Shown here: in pieces, positions 26,094 to 35,700 of the stretch
Numbering within the stretch: position 1 is the first letter of the stretch
How the letters are laid out: each line of letters opens with the position of its first letter
NCBI RefSeq assembly: GCF_002368295.1
Contig: NZ_AP018248.1
Span: 7,395,323-7,459,322, forward strand
Source of the DNA: Tolypothrix tenuis PCC 7101
GTDB taxonomy: Bacteria > Cyanobacteriota > Cyanobacteriia > Cyanobacteriales > Nostocaceae
DNA length: 64,000 nucleotides
Reading direction: 5' to 3'
The notes under the pieces: generated by a model
The model's database searches: none
The model's input: the letters and a program-made list of their open reading frames with translations, nothing else
Told to the model about the DNA's origin: nothing
Program-made: the position numbers and the translations under genes

Positions 26094-27415
26094 AAAGAGT
26101 CCTAATTATCACGCCCAACTGGCCTCCCATTTCTTGTCCGGACATGCATCGTGTTCGGATGTCTTTATCTTTTTTTAATGAATTTGCATGGGAACCGTTA
26201 ATTCTTAAGATTAATCCAAATGAACAAGAAGGAATTAAGGATGAAGCTTTAGAAAAGTCTATTCCTCACGGTACAAAGATATGGCAGGCTGGGTGCTTAT
26301 ATAAATCTTGGACACGCTGGTTTGGCGTAAATAGTGTTGGATTACGTAGTTTGTTCCATGTGGCACAACTCGGTAGGAAAATTATTGAAACTGCCAAGCC
26401 AGACTTAATTTATTTTTCTACAACCATGTTTATGATGATGCCTTTAGGAAGATACTGGTACATCAAACACGGTATACCATACATCATTGATTTCCAAGAC
26501 CCTTGGTTGAGTAATTACTATTTTCATCTCAATTCTGCTAAACCCCCAGGTGGTTATTTTAAATACTGGGTTTCACAATTAATAGCAAAACATCTTGAAT
26601 CATTTACTTTGCATAATGTTAGCCATATTATTAGCGTTTCACCTGAGTATCCCAAAACTTTAATTCAACGCTATCCGTGGATAAATGAGGATAAATGTAC
26701 AGTCTTACCGTTTGGCGCTCCTGAAAAAGACTTTGAGCAACTCCCTACATTAAAGATTCAGCAAAGAATCTTTAATCCTAATGATGGTAACCGCCATTGG
26801 GTTTATGTAGGTCGAGGTGGTAATGATATGGCTTTAGCACTAAAAAGCCTATTTTTAGGTATCCAATCTGCACGTCTTCAAAATCCCGAACCGTGGCAAT
26901 CTGTTAAATTACACTTTGTTGGTACGAGCTATGCTTCTGATAATCGAGCAGTGAAAACTGTAGAACCAATCGCTCAGGAATTAGGTGTTGCCGATCTGGT
27001 AGAAGAACATCTTCACCGCATTCCTTACTTTGAAGCTTTGCAAACTCTGGTAGATAGCGATGCTATTTTGCTGATTGGCTCCCAAGATCCTAGTTATACT
27101 GCTTCCAAGCTTTACCCGTGTATTTTAGCAAAAAAGCCAATTTTCGCCATTTTCCATCAACAGAGTTCTGTGGTCGAAATTTTAAATCAATGCCATGCAG
27201 GTCGAGTCGTAACTTTTAGAGAAAGCGATCACCCCAATGAGTTGTTGCCTAGAATTATACCTCAACTTCAATGGCTCCTATCTATGCCTAAAGGCTATCA
27301 GCCAGATACAGACTGGAAAGCGTTTCAACCTTATACCGCAAAAGAAATGACTCGTCGGCAATGTGCTGTTTTTGATCAAGTCCTCATGGCTACAAGCCAA
27401 GATAAATTGCTATGA
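26090..27415 (+). CDS. GT4-type glycosyltransferase
   Basis: 441 residues from ATG 26090, which overlaps the stop of the acyltransferase by 4 bases. MKRVLIITPNWPPISCPD is a typical GT-B opening with the proline-rich glycine-loop region, and a longer frame from 26027 would lie inside the previous gene. The middle carries YIIDFQDPWLSNYYFH (about 147), the Asp-Pro-Trp phrase known from GT4 members of exopolysaccharide clusters. The donor domain has WVYVGRGGNDMALALKSL (about 242) and DPSYTASKLYPCILAKKP (about 355). It is translationally coupled to the next membrane protein. The sugar is unknown. Confidence 0.85.
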   Translation: MKRVLIITPNWPPISCPDMHRVRMSLSFFNEFAWEPLILKINPNEQEGIKDEALEKSIPHGTKIWQAGCLYKSWTRWFGVNSVGLRSLFHVAQLGRKIIETAKPDLIYFSTTMFMMMPLGRYWYIKHGIPYIIDFQDPWLSNYYFHLNSAKPPGGYFKYWVSQLIAKHLESFTLHNVSHIISVSPEYPKTLIQRYPWINEDKCTVLPFGAPEKDFEQLPTLKIQQRIFNPNDGNRHWVYVGRGGNDMALALKSLFLGIQSARLQNPEPWQSVKLHFVGTSYASDNRAVKTVEPIAQELGVADLVEEHLHRIPYFEALQTLVDSDAILLIGSQDPSYTASKLYPCILAKKPIFAIFHQQSSVVEILNQCHAGRVVTFRESDHPNELLPRIIPQLQWLLSMPKGYQPDTDWKAFQPYTAKEMTRRQCAVFDQVLMATSQDKLL

Positions 27416-28908
27416 CCAATGATTCAGAATTCCTTAACTTATCTGTACTACAATCTTCAATTATTTTTGATCATCGTAGACAAAAAAGGTTACTTCGAGG
27501 ATTTTGGGTCATTGCTTTTGCCCTATTTACCTTTGAGCTATTTTTTACCAACACTGAATCGTTAGTAAGTATTTTTGGGGCAATTTTAATTACTGCTGCT
27601 GCGCTTTTTCCCACATATCTTTGGTGTTCGAGAAAAGCGCTGGGTATGCCAATTTTTCCCTTATTCGCATTAACTTATGTTTGGACTCACGCTCTACCAT
27701 TAGTAAGCAATCACCCAATAGTTGTAGAGTACTCACCAGAAAGCCATTTATTTGCTAGCTTAACAGTAACAGGATTTTTAGGCTTAGGAACATTTATCTG
27801 GTTTCAATTTGTTAAATCCACTCCCTCTCCACCCGAATCATACTTGGCATTGAATGGTGCTAGTGGATATCAGTTCTTCTTACTTGCTCTAGCAGCTAAT
27901 ATTTTCTTTAATACTTATTTTCTAGCAGGTTGGATATTTCTTGATGCTGGCATATTTGCAATTATTTGTAATGTTACTTTAGCATTATCATCATTAGCAA
28001 CTTTTGTACTTGCTTATCGTTTAGGTAGTCAAGAATTATCAGGAGCACGTGCGAGATGGTTTATATTGCTGCTAGTTATATCAATAGTTGTCAATGCGGC
28101 AAGTTTATTGTTAGTAGGGGCAGCTTCTATCTTTTTAATTGCTATATTTGCTTTTACTATTGGTAGAAAAAAACTACCTATATTAGTCATTATTATTTCC
28201 CTTATTTGCTTTTGTTTCCTGAACTATGGCAAAGGTGAGATGAGAGCAAAATATTGGTTCGGAGGTGAGTATAGCTCTTATATACAACCTTGGGAATATC
28301 CAGCTTGGTATAGTGAATGGGCAGGGTATAGCTTGAATTACCTTTTGAGAAATAAGAATAGTAACGATGTGCCATCTTCTCAAGAAACTGAAGAAAGAAG
28401 CTCATTTTTGGAACGATCTAGCGTAATTCAAATGTTGCTTTTGGCACAAATCAAAAGTCCGCAAGAAATTCCATATCTCTATGGAGCTACTTATGCAATT
28501 TTACCGCAGTTACTAGTGCCTAGAATTTTTGCTCCTCAAAAAATTGCTAGTCATGAAGGCACTTACTTACTCAACATTCACTACGGATTACAAACTCGTG
28601 AAACTACTGGTACAACTACAATTGCTTGGGGACTATTAGCAGAATCTTATGCCAACTTTGGTTTAATAGGTTGTGGGGGGCTTGCTGTTATATTAGGGTC
28701 AATTTATGGACAAAGCACTCGCTGGAGTCTTAATGCCCCAGTTCTCTCAGCCAAGTATCTATTTGCTATATTAATGATGACTTTCTCATTTCAAACTGAA
28801 TTTAGTGCTGGGGTATATGTGGCTGCTTTATTTCAAGGTACTGTAGCGCTTGGTAGCGTTATAGTACTTTTAATGCGAACCTACAAAGTACCACCAATGC
28901 AAAATTAA
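27412..28908 (+). CDS. Polytopic membrane protein, Wzy-like O-antigen polymerase candidate
   Basis: 498 residues, about ten to twelve hydrophobic segments and a large soluble loop at about residues 275-380. After that loop comes RETTGTTTIAWGLLAESYANFGLIG (residues in this phrase lie near 395-420; only the family-like pattern of Gly, Glu and Asn is meaningful). The architecture of many helices plus one big periplasmic loop and a late AES-Y-NFG phrase matches O-antigen/exopolysaccharide polymerases annotated in cyanobacteria. It would join lipid-linked repeats in the periplasm. A Wzy enzyme beside a Wzm/Wzt exporter is unusual, because the two belong to different assembly routes. Alternatives include an O-antigen ligase or an unrelated membrane protein. 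It overlaps the preceding gene by 4 bases. Confidence 0.6.
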   Translation: MTNDSEFLNLSVLQSSIIFDHRRQKRLLRGFWVIAFALFTFELFFTNTESLVSIFGAILITAAALFPTYLWCSRKALGMPIFPLFALTYVWTHALPLVSNHPIVVEYSPESHLFASLTVTGFLGLGTFIWFQFVKSTPSPPESYLALNGASGYQFFLLALAANIFFNTYFLAGWIFLDAGIFAIICNVTLALSSLATFVLAYRLGSQELSGARARWFILLLVISIVVNAASLLLVGAASIFLIAIFAFTIGRKKLPILVIIISLICFCFLNYGKGEMRAKYWFGGEYSSYIQPWEYPAWYSEWAGYSLNYLLRNKNSNDVPSSQETEERSSFLERSSVIQMLLLAQIKSPQEIPYLYGATYAILPQLLVPRIFAPQKIASHEGTYLLNIHYGLQTRETTGTTTIAWGLLAESYANFGLIGCGGLAVILGSIYGQSTRWSLNAPVLSAKYLFAILMMTFSFQTEFSAGVYVAALFQGTVALGSVIVLLMRTYKVPPMQN

Positions 28909-29031
28909 AATAATGCAGTAATTAGGAAAAACAAAAATAAAATATTTTACTATTTATTAATAGAAAAAACATATTAATATATTATCAAAAATAGACATAC
29001 CTAAATTGGGTGTTTTATTAAGAATGCAAAT

Positions 29032-30222
29032 ATGCAAAAGCTAGCAATTATTGCCTCGCATCCAATTCAGTACTATGCACCTTGGTTTCAATATCTAAGT
29101 AGTACTACAACATTAGCTGTAAAAGTTTTCTATCTCTGGGATTCTGGCATTACACAGAAAGTTGATGTAGGTTTTGGTAAAGCTTTCCAATGGGATATTC
29201 CACTCTTAACTGGCTATGATTATGAGTTTGTAGCTAATATTAGCCCTGATGCTGGTACTCATCACTTTTGGGGACTGCAAAATCCATCTTTGATTTCCCA
29301 AATTAATAACTACCAACCCGATGCTGTTCTATTAATGAGCTATAACTACGCCAGCATTTATCACTTTCTTTTATGTTGGAATTATCATCAAATTCCATTA
29401 CTATTTCGAGGAGATTCTCATAGATTGCTATCTTCTATCGGTATCAAAGCATGGGTACGCCGACAAATTATTACAAAAATCTATCAACGATTTGCAGCCT
29501 GTCTTTATGTAGGCAAAGCTAACTATGAATACTTTCGATATTATGGTGTAGCTGCTAAACGCCTATTCTTCTCACCTCATGCAATAGACAACGATCGCTT
29601 CTTTGCCCAAGCTGAAATAGCTAAAGAACAGGCGAACTCTTGGAAGCAAGAAATAGGTATTCCTAAAGACCATGCAATTATTTTATTTGCAGGTAAATTT
29701 GAAGCTAAGAAACGTCCCCTAGATTTGCTTCAGGCATTCTTGCAAGCAAAGCTTCATCGAGTATCGCTGCTATTTGTAGGAGCGGGAATTTTAGAAAATG
29801 ATTTAAAATCCCAAGCAGCAGGATATGCAAATATCTATTTTGCTCCTTTTCAAAATCAATCTTTAATGGCCCGTACCTATGCAATTGCTGATGTAGTAGT
29901 GTTACCTAGTTATGGAAATTATGAAACTTGGGGATTAGCAATTAATGAAGCAATGTGTTTAAGCCGCCCAGTTATTGTTAGTAATCATGTTGGTTGTGCT
30001 CAAGACTTGGTTCATCCTGGTAAAAATGGTTTAATTTTTCCCGCGGGTGATGTCTTAGCATTAACTCATATTTTGCAAGAAGCATTCTCTAATTTAGAAC
30101 GTTTACATAATTGGGGACAAGAAAGCCGAAATATTATACTTGAGTATAGTTATCGTCAATCTACTCAAGGAGTAACTCAAGCCTTGGATAGTATCATGAA
30201 TGGTCAAACAAAATTCACCTAA
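29032..30222 (+). CDS. GT4 glycosyltransferase
   Basis: 396 residues. KLAIIASHPIQYYAPWFQYL (residues 3-22) is the opening seen in a distinct group of cyanobacterial GT4 enzymes. LLFRGDSHRL (about 123) lies in the acceptor half. The donor domain has ILFAGKFEAKKRPLDLLQ (about 222) and YETWGLAINEAMCLSRPVIV (about 300), the E-x7-E region, followed by SNHVGCAQDLVHPGKNG. It is the first gene after a gap of about 120 A/T-rich bases, so a new transcript could begin here. Confidence 0.92.
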   Translation: MQKLAIIASHPIQYYAPWFQYLSSTTTLAVKVFYLWDSGITQKVDVGFGKAFQWDIPLLTGYDYEFVANISPDAGTHHFWGLQNPSLISQINNYQPDAVLLMSYNYASIYHFLLCWNYHQIPLLFRGDSHRLLSSIGIKAWVRRQIITKIYQRFAACLYVGKANYEYFRYYGVAAKRLFFSPHAIDNDRFFAQAEIAKEQANSWKQEIGIPKDHAIILFAGKFEAKKRPLDLLQAFLQAKLHRVSLLFVGAGILENDLKSQAAGYANIYFAPFQNQSLMARTYAIADVVVLPSYGNYETWGLAINEAMCLSRPVIVSNHVGCAQDLVHPGKNGLIFPAGDVLALTHILQEAFSNLERLHNWGQESRNIILEYSYRQSTQGVTQALDSIMNGQTKFT

Positions 30223-30271
30223 GTTTTATTCATGAAAAGTATCTATATAACCATAAAAATATTTGATTTAA

Positions 30272-31438
30272 ATGCGACATAACCCTGAACTAAAAAATTT
30301 TCATTTATGGTTTCCTAATATATTTGAATTTAAAGGCGGTATCCAAGTCTATTCAGCATTTTTTTTACAAGCATTGCAAAGCATTTATCCTGAAAGCCAG
30401 TACAATATTTTTATTAAGCAGGATGTAAAAGGCTCTTCAGATATTACCTATTTATCAAGCACTAAATTTTACTTTACAGGAGCATATTCAAATAAAATTC
30501 GTACATTAGCATTTGCTACTAAAATTCTCAGTCAAGGTCTAGTGCAGTATCCTGACTTAGTAATTGCTGCTCATATTAATTTTTCAATTGCTGCGTATTT
30601 ACTCAAAGTTTTAGCAGGTATACCTTACTGGATTAATGTTTATGGATTAGAAGTATGGGAGCTTAAAAATCCAATTTTAAAAAAAGCGTTACAGAATGCG
30701 GATCGGATTTTATCTATTAGTGGTTATACACGCGATCGCCTAATTAAAGAGCAAAATATTGATGCAGACAAAATTTCACTTCTACCTTGTACCTTTGATG
30801 CCAGCAATTTCAAAATTGCTTCTAAGCCTACTTATTTATTAGATAAATATCAACTAACCCCAGAACAACCAGTAATATTAACTGTTGCCAGGTTGGCTGA
30901 GAGCGAACGTTATAAAGGTTATGACCAAATTTTGCAGGCTTTATCCCAAATTCGTGAAATTATTCCTGATGTTCACTACATTATAGTAGGCAAAGGTAAA
31001 GACCAGCCCAGAATCGAAAAAGTGATTGCAAATTTAGGTATAAAAGATTGTGTCACCTTAGCTGGATTTGTTCCTGATGAAGAGCTTTGTGATTATTATA
31101 ATCTTTGTGATGTTTTTGCTATGCCTAGTAAAAGGGAAGGGTTTGGCATTGTCTATTTAGAAGCTCTAGCTTGTGGCAAACCTGTTTTAGCTGGTAACCA
31201 AGATGGTGCAATTGATGCTCTATGTCATGGTGAACTTGGTGCATTGGTCAATCCTGATGATGTAGGAGAAATCGCCAAAACATTAATTCAAATTCTACAG
31301 GGTACCTATCACAATCATTTAATATATCAGCCAGAAAATTTACGTCAAAAAGTAATTGATACCTTTGGATTTGAGCGGTTCCAAAGAACTCTGGATAAAC
31401 ATTTAAATCATCATTTAAAATCCACAATCAACAACTAA
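30272..31438 (+). CDS. GT4 glycosyltransferase
   Basis: 388 residues. The N-terminal domain has FKGGIQVYSAFFLQAL (about 19), the glycine loop. The donor half shows ILTVARLAESERYKGYDQIL (about 207), PRIEKVIANLGIKDCVTLAG (about 248), PSKREGFGIVYLEALACGKP (about 288) and GELGALVNPDD, all classical for retaining GT4 enzymes. It sits about 50 bases after the preceding GT4 and 8 bases before the asparagine-synthase-like gene, so all three are likely co-transcribed. Its donor is unknown. ADP- or UDP-sugars are usual in this branch of cyanobacterial exopolysaccharide enzymes. Confidence 0.93.
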   Translation: MRHNPELKNFHLWFPNIFEFKGGIQVYSAFFLQALQSIYPESQYNIFIKQDVKGSSDITYLSSTKFYFTGAYSNKIRTLAFATKILSQGLVQYPDLVIAAHINFSIAAYLLKVLAGIPYWINVYGLEVWELKNPILKKALQNADRILSISGYTRDRLIKEQNIDADKISLLPCTFDASNFKIASKPTYLLDKYQLTPEQPVILTVARLAESERYKGYDQILQALSQIREIIPDVHYIIVGKGKDQPRIEKVIANLGIKDCVTLAGFVPDEELCDYYNLCDVFAMPSKREGFGIVYLEALACGKPVLAGNQDGAIDALCHGELGALVNPDDVGEIAKTLIQILQGTYHNHLIYQPENLRQKVIDTFGFERFQRTLDKHLNHHLKSTINN

Positions 31439-31446
31439 ATTTTTAT

Positions 31447-33255
31447 ATGTGTGGAATTGGCGGCATTCTGACAATTAATCAGTATCATAGTACTTTAGAA
31501 AAGATAATTAAGAGAATAGAAACTAATCTCAAGCATCGTGGGCCAGATGATCATGGTATTTATATATCTAAAGACAGACAAGCTGCTTTCGCCCATACTC
31601 GTTTAGCAATTCTCGACCTGAGCTCTGCTGGACATCAACCGATGTCCACTGCCGATCAACGATATTGGATAACTTTCAACGGTGAAATTTATAACTTTCA
31701 ACAACTAAGGCAGAATTTGATTGCTCAAGGTGAACAGTTCCATTCTCAAACGGATACAGAAGTTATCCTTAAACTTTATCAAAGAATGGGTTCTGATTGT
31801 GTCCAACATTTACGCGGCATGTTCGCCTTTGCGATTTGGGATGACTGGGAAAAAACCTGTTTTTTAGCTCGCGATCCTTTAGGAATTAAACCTCTTTACT
31901 ACTGGCGCTCTGGTTCAACTTTAGTTTTTGCTTCAGAACTCAGAGCAGTTTTAGCATCTGGGCTACCTACTGTTCAAATGAGTGTACAAGGGTTATATGG
32001 TTATCTTGTTAGTGGTTCAGTGCCAGAACCATATACCCTCATTGAAGATGTTCATTGTTTAGATGCTGGTAACTGGCTATATTGGCAAGGTCAAAAAATT
32101 ACCAAAAAGCAGTACTGGCAGATCAACTTTACACCTCAAAAAATTTCAGCGACAGATGCTCAAGAAATAGTTCGTGCTGCTTTAATTGATTCTATTAAAC
32201 ATCATTTTATTAGTGATGTGCCTGTAGGTATTTTTCTCAGTGGCGGTATTGATTCAACAACAGTTCTAGCACTAGCAAACCAGTCCCAAAATCAACATTT
32301 ATCTACATACTCAATAGCTTTTGACGAAGGTCAATGGAATGAAGGAGGGATTGCTCAAGAAGTTGCAAAATTCTTTGGTGCCAAACATACAGAATATAAA
32401 ATTACAGCATCATCTGCTAAAACTTTATTGCCTAATTTCTTAGCAGCTATTGATCAACCTAGTGTTGATGGATTTAATACTTTTTGTATATCTAAAATTG
32501 CCCATGAAAATGGTATGAAAGTAGTACTATCTGGACTGGGTGGAGACGAAGTTTTTGGTGGATATCATTCATTTCAAAAAATTCCCCGCATGGTGAACTG
32601 GGGTAAGCAGCTAAGATTATTACCTCTTGTTGGAGCTAGCATAGGTATGGGTTTAGCGCATTGGGGAAGTTCACCTAAAATGAAACGATTAGGTGATTTT
32701 CTAGAGCAAGAACCGACATTATCAGATGCTTATCGCACGTTTCGAGGCATTTTTTCCAATAAAGAAGCTTGTGCAATTATTGAACAATATGTAGGTGACA
32801 AGATTTTTGTGAAAGATAGCCCCTCTAAGATCAGTTTTCCAGCAAAAGTGTCTACACCAGAAGATGAAGTCAGCTTGCTAGAATTGAGTTGCTATATGCG
32901 AAATCAATTACTCCGAGACAGTGATGTTATGAGTATGAGATGGGGATTAGAATTGCGGGTACCTTTAGTAGATACAGCTTTGCTAGAGGCAGTAGCACCT
33001 ATACCTAGTAATATCCGTTTAGCTTATGGTAAACAACTCTTAGTTCAAGCTGTACCAGAATTACCTGATTGGGTGACTAAGCGTCGTAAACAAGGATTTT
33101 CTTTTCCCTTTGAACAATGGATGTTAGGTGAATTTGGTGAATATTTCGCTAACTTAAATCTTCTCAAAAATATCCCTCTTGAACCTTGGTATCGTCGCTG
33201 GAGTTTAGTAATACTTAAGTTGTGGTGGGAAAAGTTTCAGCATGAAGTCAATTAA
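31447..33255 (+). CDS. asnB: Glutamine-hydrolysing asparagine synthase-like amidotransferase
   Basis: 602 residues. Met1 is followed by Cys2 in CGIGGILTI, the N-terminal nucleophile of class II glutamine amidotransferases. KHRGPDDHG (about 30), FNGEIYNF (about 77) and SQTDTEVIL (about 98) complete the glutaminase pocket. The synthetase half has the PP-loop GIFLSGGIDSTTVLAL (about 261) and GLGGDEVFGGYHSF (about 360). Free asparagine synthesis is possible. However, AsnB-like genes inside polysaccharide clusters often act on glycan precursors, for example amidating a uronic acid, and this position between GT4 genes suggests that role. The ATG is fixed by the obligatory Cys2. Confidence 0.92.
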   Translation: MCGIGGILTINQYHSTLEKIIKRIETNLKHRGPDDHGIYISKDRQAAFAHTRLAILDLSSAGHQPMSTADQRYWITFNGEIYNFQQLRQNLIAQGEQFHSQTDTEVILKLYQRMGSDCVQHLRGMFAFAIWDDWEKTCFLARDPLGIKPLYYWRSGSTLVFASELRAVLASGLPTVQMSVQGLYGYLVSGSVPEPYTLIEDVHCLDAGNWLYWQGQKITKKQYWQINFTPQKISATDAQEIVRAALIDSIKHHFISDVPVGIFLSGGIDSTTVLALANQSQNQHLSTYSIAFDEGQWNEGGIAQEVAKFFGAKHTEYKITASSAKTLLPNFLAAIDQPSVDGFNTFCISKIAHENGMKVVLSGLGGDEVFGGYHSFQKIPRMVNWGKQLRLLPLVGASIGMGLAHWGSSPKMKRLGDFLEQEPTLSDAYRTFRGIFSNKEACAIIEQYVGDKIFVKDSPSKISFPAKVSTPEDEVSLLELSCYMRNQLLRDSDVMSMRWGLELRVPLVDTALLEAVAPIPSNIRLAYGKQLLVQAVPELPDWVTKRRKQGFSFPFEQWMLGEFGEYFANLNLLKNIPLEPWYRRWSLVILKLWWEKFQHEVN

Positions 33256-33329
33256 AGTATATTAAGCATTCTGATACTAGATTTTTTTTGTAACCTGATA
33301 CTAATATTTATTTTTCAAAAAAACTAATA

Positions 33330-34550
33330 ATGTCAACAAATGCAACATTGGTTGATCAGATTTCTGTTTGCCAAGTAGTAGCTAGTATTAATGAAAATGT
33401 TGGTGGGCCTGCTTATTCAGTTACTAATTTAGCTCAAGCATTATATCAACATAATATTAATTCCCATTTATTCACGCTTGATTATCAATGTCACGGTAAA
33501 CAAATTTTAACTACTGAAGTTCAAGTTCATAGTCAAAAAGCTTCTAAAGTCGCAAAATATTTTAGAGGGTTTCAACCTCAAGCCAGCAATTACTTATTCA
33601 ATTTAGCAGCAAAAGATTTAGATATAATCCATAATCATGGTTTATGGATGTTTCCTAATCTTTATGCACGACAAGCAGCAGTTATTAATAAGATTAATTT
33701 AGTCATTTCTCCTAGAGGAATGCTTGAACCTTGGTCATTAAATAATAGCTGGTATAAAAAATGGTTAGCATGGATTTTATACGAAAAAGAAAATTTAAAC
33801 TGTGCTACAGCTTTCCATGCCACTTCTGCGGAAGAGGTAAATTCTATTCGTAAATTAGGATATCGACAACCCATTGCTCTCATCCCTAATGGGATTAACA
33901 TTCCTAGTTTAGAAGAGGAATTTAGCAGACAAATATTAATTGATATATTCCCGAAATTAGCTGATAAAAAATGGTTACTTTTTTTATCAAGGGTACACCC
34001 TAAAAAAGGTTTAAACCATTTAATAGATGTTTGGCAATCTCTTGTTAATCAATTTCCTGATTGGCATCTAATTATTGCTGGGCCAGACTTGATTGGCTAC
34101 CAAGAAAAGTTAGAATTACAAGTAGAACAGTTAAATTTGAAAAAAAAAGTCACTTTTACTGGGATGCTATCAGGACAACATAAATTCTCTGCACTCAGTA
34201 ATGCTGACGTATTCGTTTTACCAACGCATTCAGAAAATTTTGGGATTGCAGTAGCAGAATCTTTAGCTTATGGTGTGCCTGTCATTACTACAAAAGGTGC
34301 CCCTTGGGAAGATTTACAGCATTATGGATGCGGTTGGTGGATTGAGGATAATCAACAAGCACTAAAGGTTGCCTTAGTAGATGCAATGCAGATGTCTGAA
34401 AGGCAACGGCAAGTGATGGGTTTGAAAGGGCGAGATTTAGTACAAGCTAAATACTCTTGGAATTCAATTGCTCAAGAAATGGCAAATGTATACCAATGGA
34501 TTCTTGGTGGTGGTGAACCACCAACTTGCGTTCAACTTTACAATTCTTAG
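33330..34550 (+). CDS. GT4 glycosyltransferase
   Basis: 406 residues. NVGGPAYSVTNLAQALYQH (about 23) is the glycine loop, and IHNHGLWMFPNLYA with SPRGMLEPWSLNNSWYKKW (about 128) is the acceptor-half signature of a well-populated bacterial GT4 group. The donor domain shows LLFLSRVHPKKGLNHLIDVW (about 215), KVTFTGMLSGQHKFSALSNA (about 273) and SENFGIAVAESLAYGVPVIT (about 305). It lies 74 bases after asnB and is followed after 12 bases by another GT4, giving a run of GT4 genes that could build a branched repeat. Confidence 0.93.
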   Translation: MSTNATLVDQISVCQVVASINENVGGPAYSVTNLAQALYQHNINSHLFTLDYQCHGKQILTTEVQVHSQKASKVAKYFRGFQPQASNYLFNLAAKDLDIIHNHGLWMFPNLYARQAAVINKINLVISPRGMLEPWSLNNSWYKKWLAWILYEKENLNCATAFHATSAEEVNSIRKLGYRQPIALIPNGINIPSLEEEFSRQILIDIFPKLADKKWLLFLSRVHPKKGLNHLIDVWQSLVNQFPDWHLIIAGPDLIGYQEKLELQVEQLNLKKKVTFTGMLSGQHKFSALSNADVFVLPTHSENFGIAVAESLAYGVPVITTKGAPWEDLQHYGCGWWIEDNQQALKVALVDAMQMSERQRQVMGLKGRDLVQAKYSWNSIAQEMANVYQWILGGGEPPTCVQLYNS

Positions 34551-34562
34551 GAATACAAAACT

Positions 34563-35699
34563 GTGATCATTAATATTGCTACAGGCCCCTGGCTGCCTGT
34601 TCCAGCGGTACAAGGAGGCGCTATTCCTCGTCTGTGGCAAGGTTTAGCAGAAGAATTTGCTGCTAGAGGCCATCAAGTAAGCATTCTCTGCCGTTCTTAT
34701 CCAAGTCAGCCTCAAACGGAGGTAATTAATGGTGTGCAATACATTCGACATGGAGGATTTCCACAAAGCACTAATATTACCCTAGACTTACTTAAAGACT
34801 TCTTTTATAGCTTGTTGACCTTTCCTAGATTACCTCATGCCGATATTTTAGTTATCAATGATTTTTGGCTACCTATATTTGCATGTTTACGTCCTCAAGC
34901 AGGTAAGGTTGTAATTAATGCTAACCGCTTTCCTAAAGGACAGTATTGGTTATATGCAGGAACCAGTTTTTTTGCAGTTGCATCACAAGCTATTCAAGAA
35001 GCTATTGCTAAAGAATATCCTGCAGCTATATCTCGGATGGGAATTATCCCCAATCCTATTGATACTCGCATATTTTCACCAAGTACTCAGCCAAAATTAG
35101 CTCGAAAAGAAAAGCTCATTTTATATGTAGGTAGAATTCATCCAGAGAAGGGAGTACATCTTCTATTAGATGCGTTTTCAATTTTATCAGAGCAATTTTC
35201 TGAAGTCAGATTGAGGATTATTGGCCCTGTAAAAGAAAATCAAGGTGGTGGTGGCGATAATTATTTAAGTATTCTTAAATCAAAAGCTAATAATTTAAAT
35301 GTTGAATTTTTGGAGCCTATTTTTGATGTTGGTAAACTAGCTGAAGCTTATCGAGACGCTGATATTTTTTGCTATCCTTCATTGGCCGAAAAAGGTGAAT
35401 CTTTTGGAGTTGCTCCACTAGAGGCAATGGCATCGGGTCTGGTTCCTGTCGTATCAGACTTAGCTTGCTTTAGGGATTTTATTGAAGATGGCAAAACTGG
35501 TTACTTTTTTAATCATCGGACTGTTGATGCCGCTAAGAATCTATCAGATACATTATTTTCAGCAATAATTGATTCTGATAATAGCACTATGAGTAGGCAA
35601 GCTACTCAAAAAGCTCAAGAATTTAATTATGAGCAAGTTACCCAAAAATATCTTGCTGATTTTGAGCAAATATTAAATGTTAAAAATAGCAGGTTATAA
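34563..35699 (+). CDS. GT4 glycosyltransferase (GTG start)
   Basis: 378 residues from GTG 34563, with AGGAA about 10 bases upstream. The natural GT-B opening MIINIATGPWLPVPAVQGGA begins exactly here. GGAIPRLWQGLAEEFAARGH (about 18) is the glycine loop. The donor domain has LILYVGRIHPEKGVHLLLDA (about 188) and EKGESFGVAPLEAMASGLVP (about 277). After the stop there is one base before the ATG of the next methyltransferase. Compared with its GT4 neighbours it looks more like exopolysaccharide enzymes of the AmsK/WcaL branch, but the substrate is not known. Confidence 0.9.
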   Translation: MIINIATGPWLPVPAVQGGAIPRLWQGLAEEFAARGHQVSILCRSYPSQPQTEVINGVQYIRHGGFPQSTNITLDLLKDFFYSLLTFPRLPHADILVINDFWLPIFACLRPQAGKVVINANRFPKGQYWLYAGTSFFAVASQAIQEAIAKEYPAAISRMGIIPNPIDTRIFSPSTQPKLARKEKLILYVGRIHPEKGVHLLLDAFSILSEQFSEVRLRIIGPVKENQGGGGDNYLSILKSKANNLNVEFLEPIFDVGKLAEAYRDADIFCYPSLAEKGESFGVAPLEAMASGLVPVVSDLACFRDFIEDGKTGYFFNHRTVDAAKNLSDTLFSAIIDSDNSTMSRQATQKAQEFNYEQVTQKYLADFEQILNVKNSRL

Positions 35700-35700
35700 T

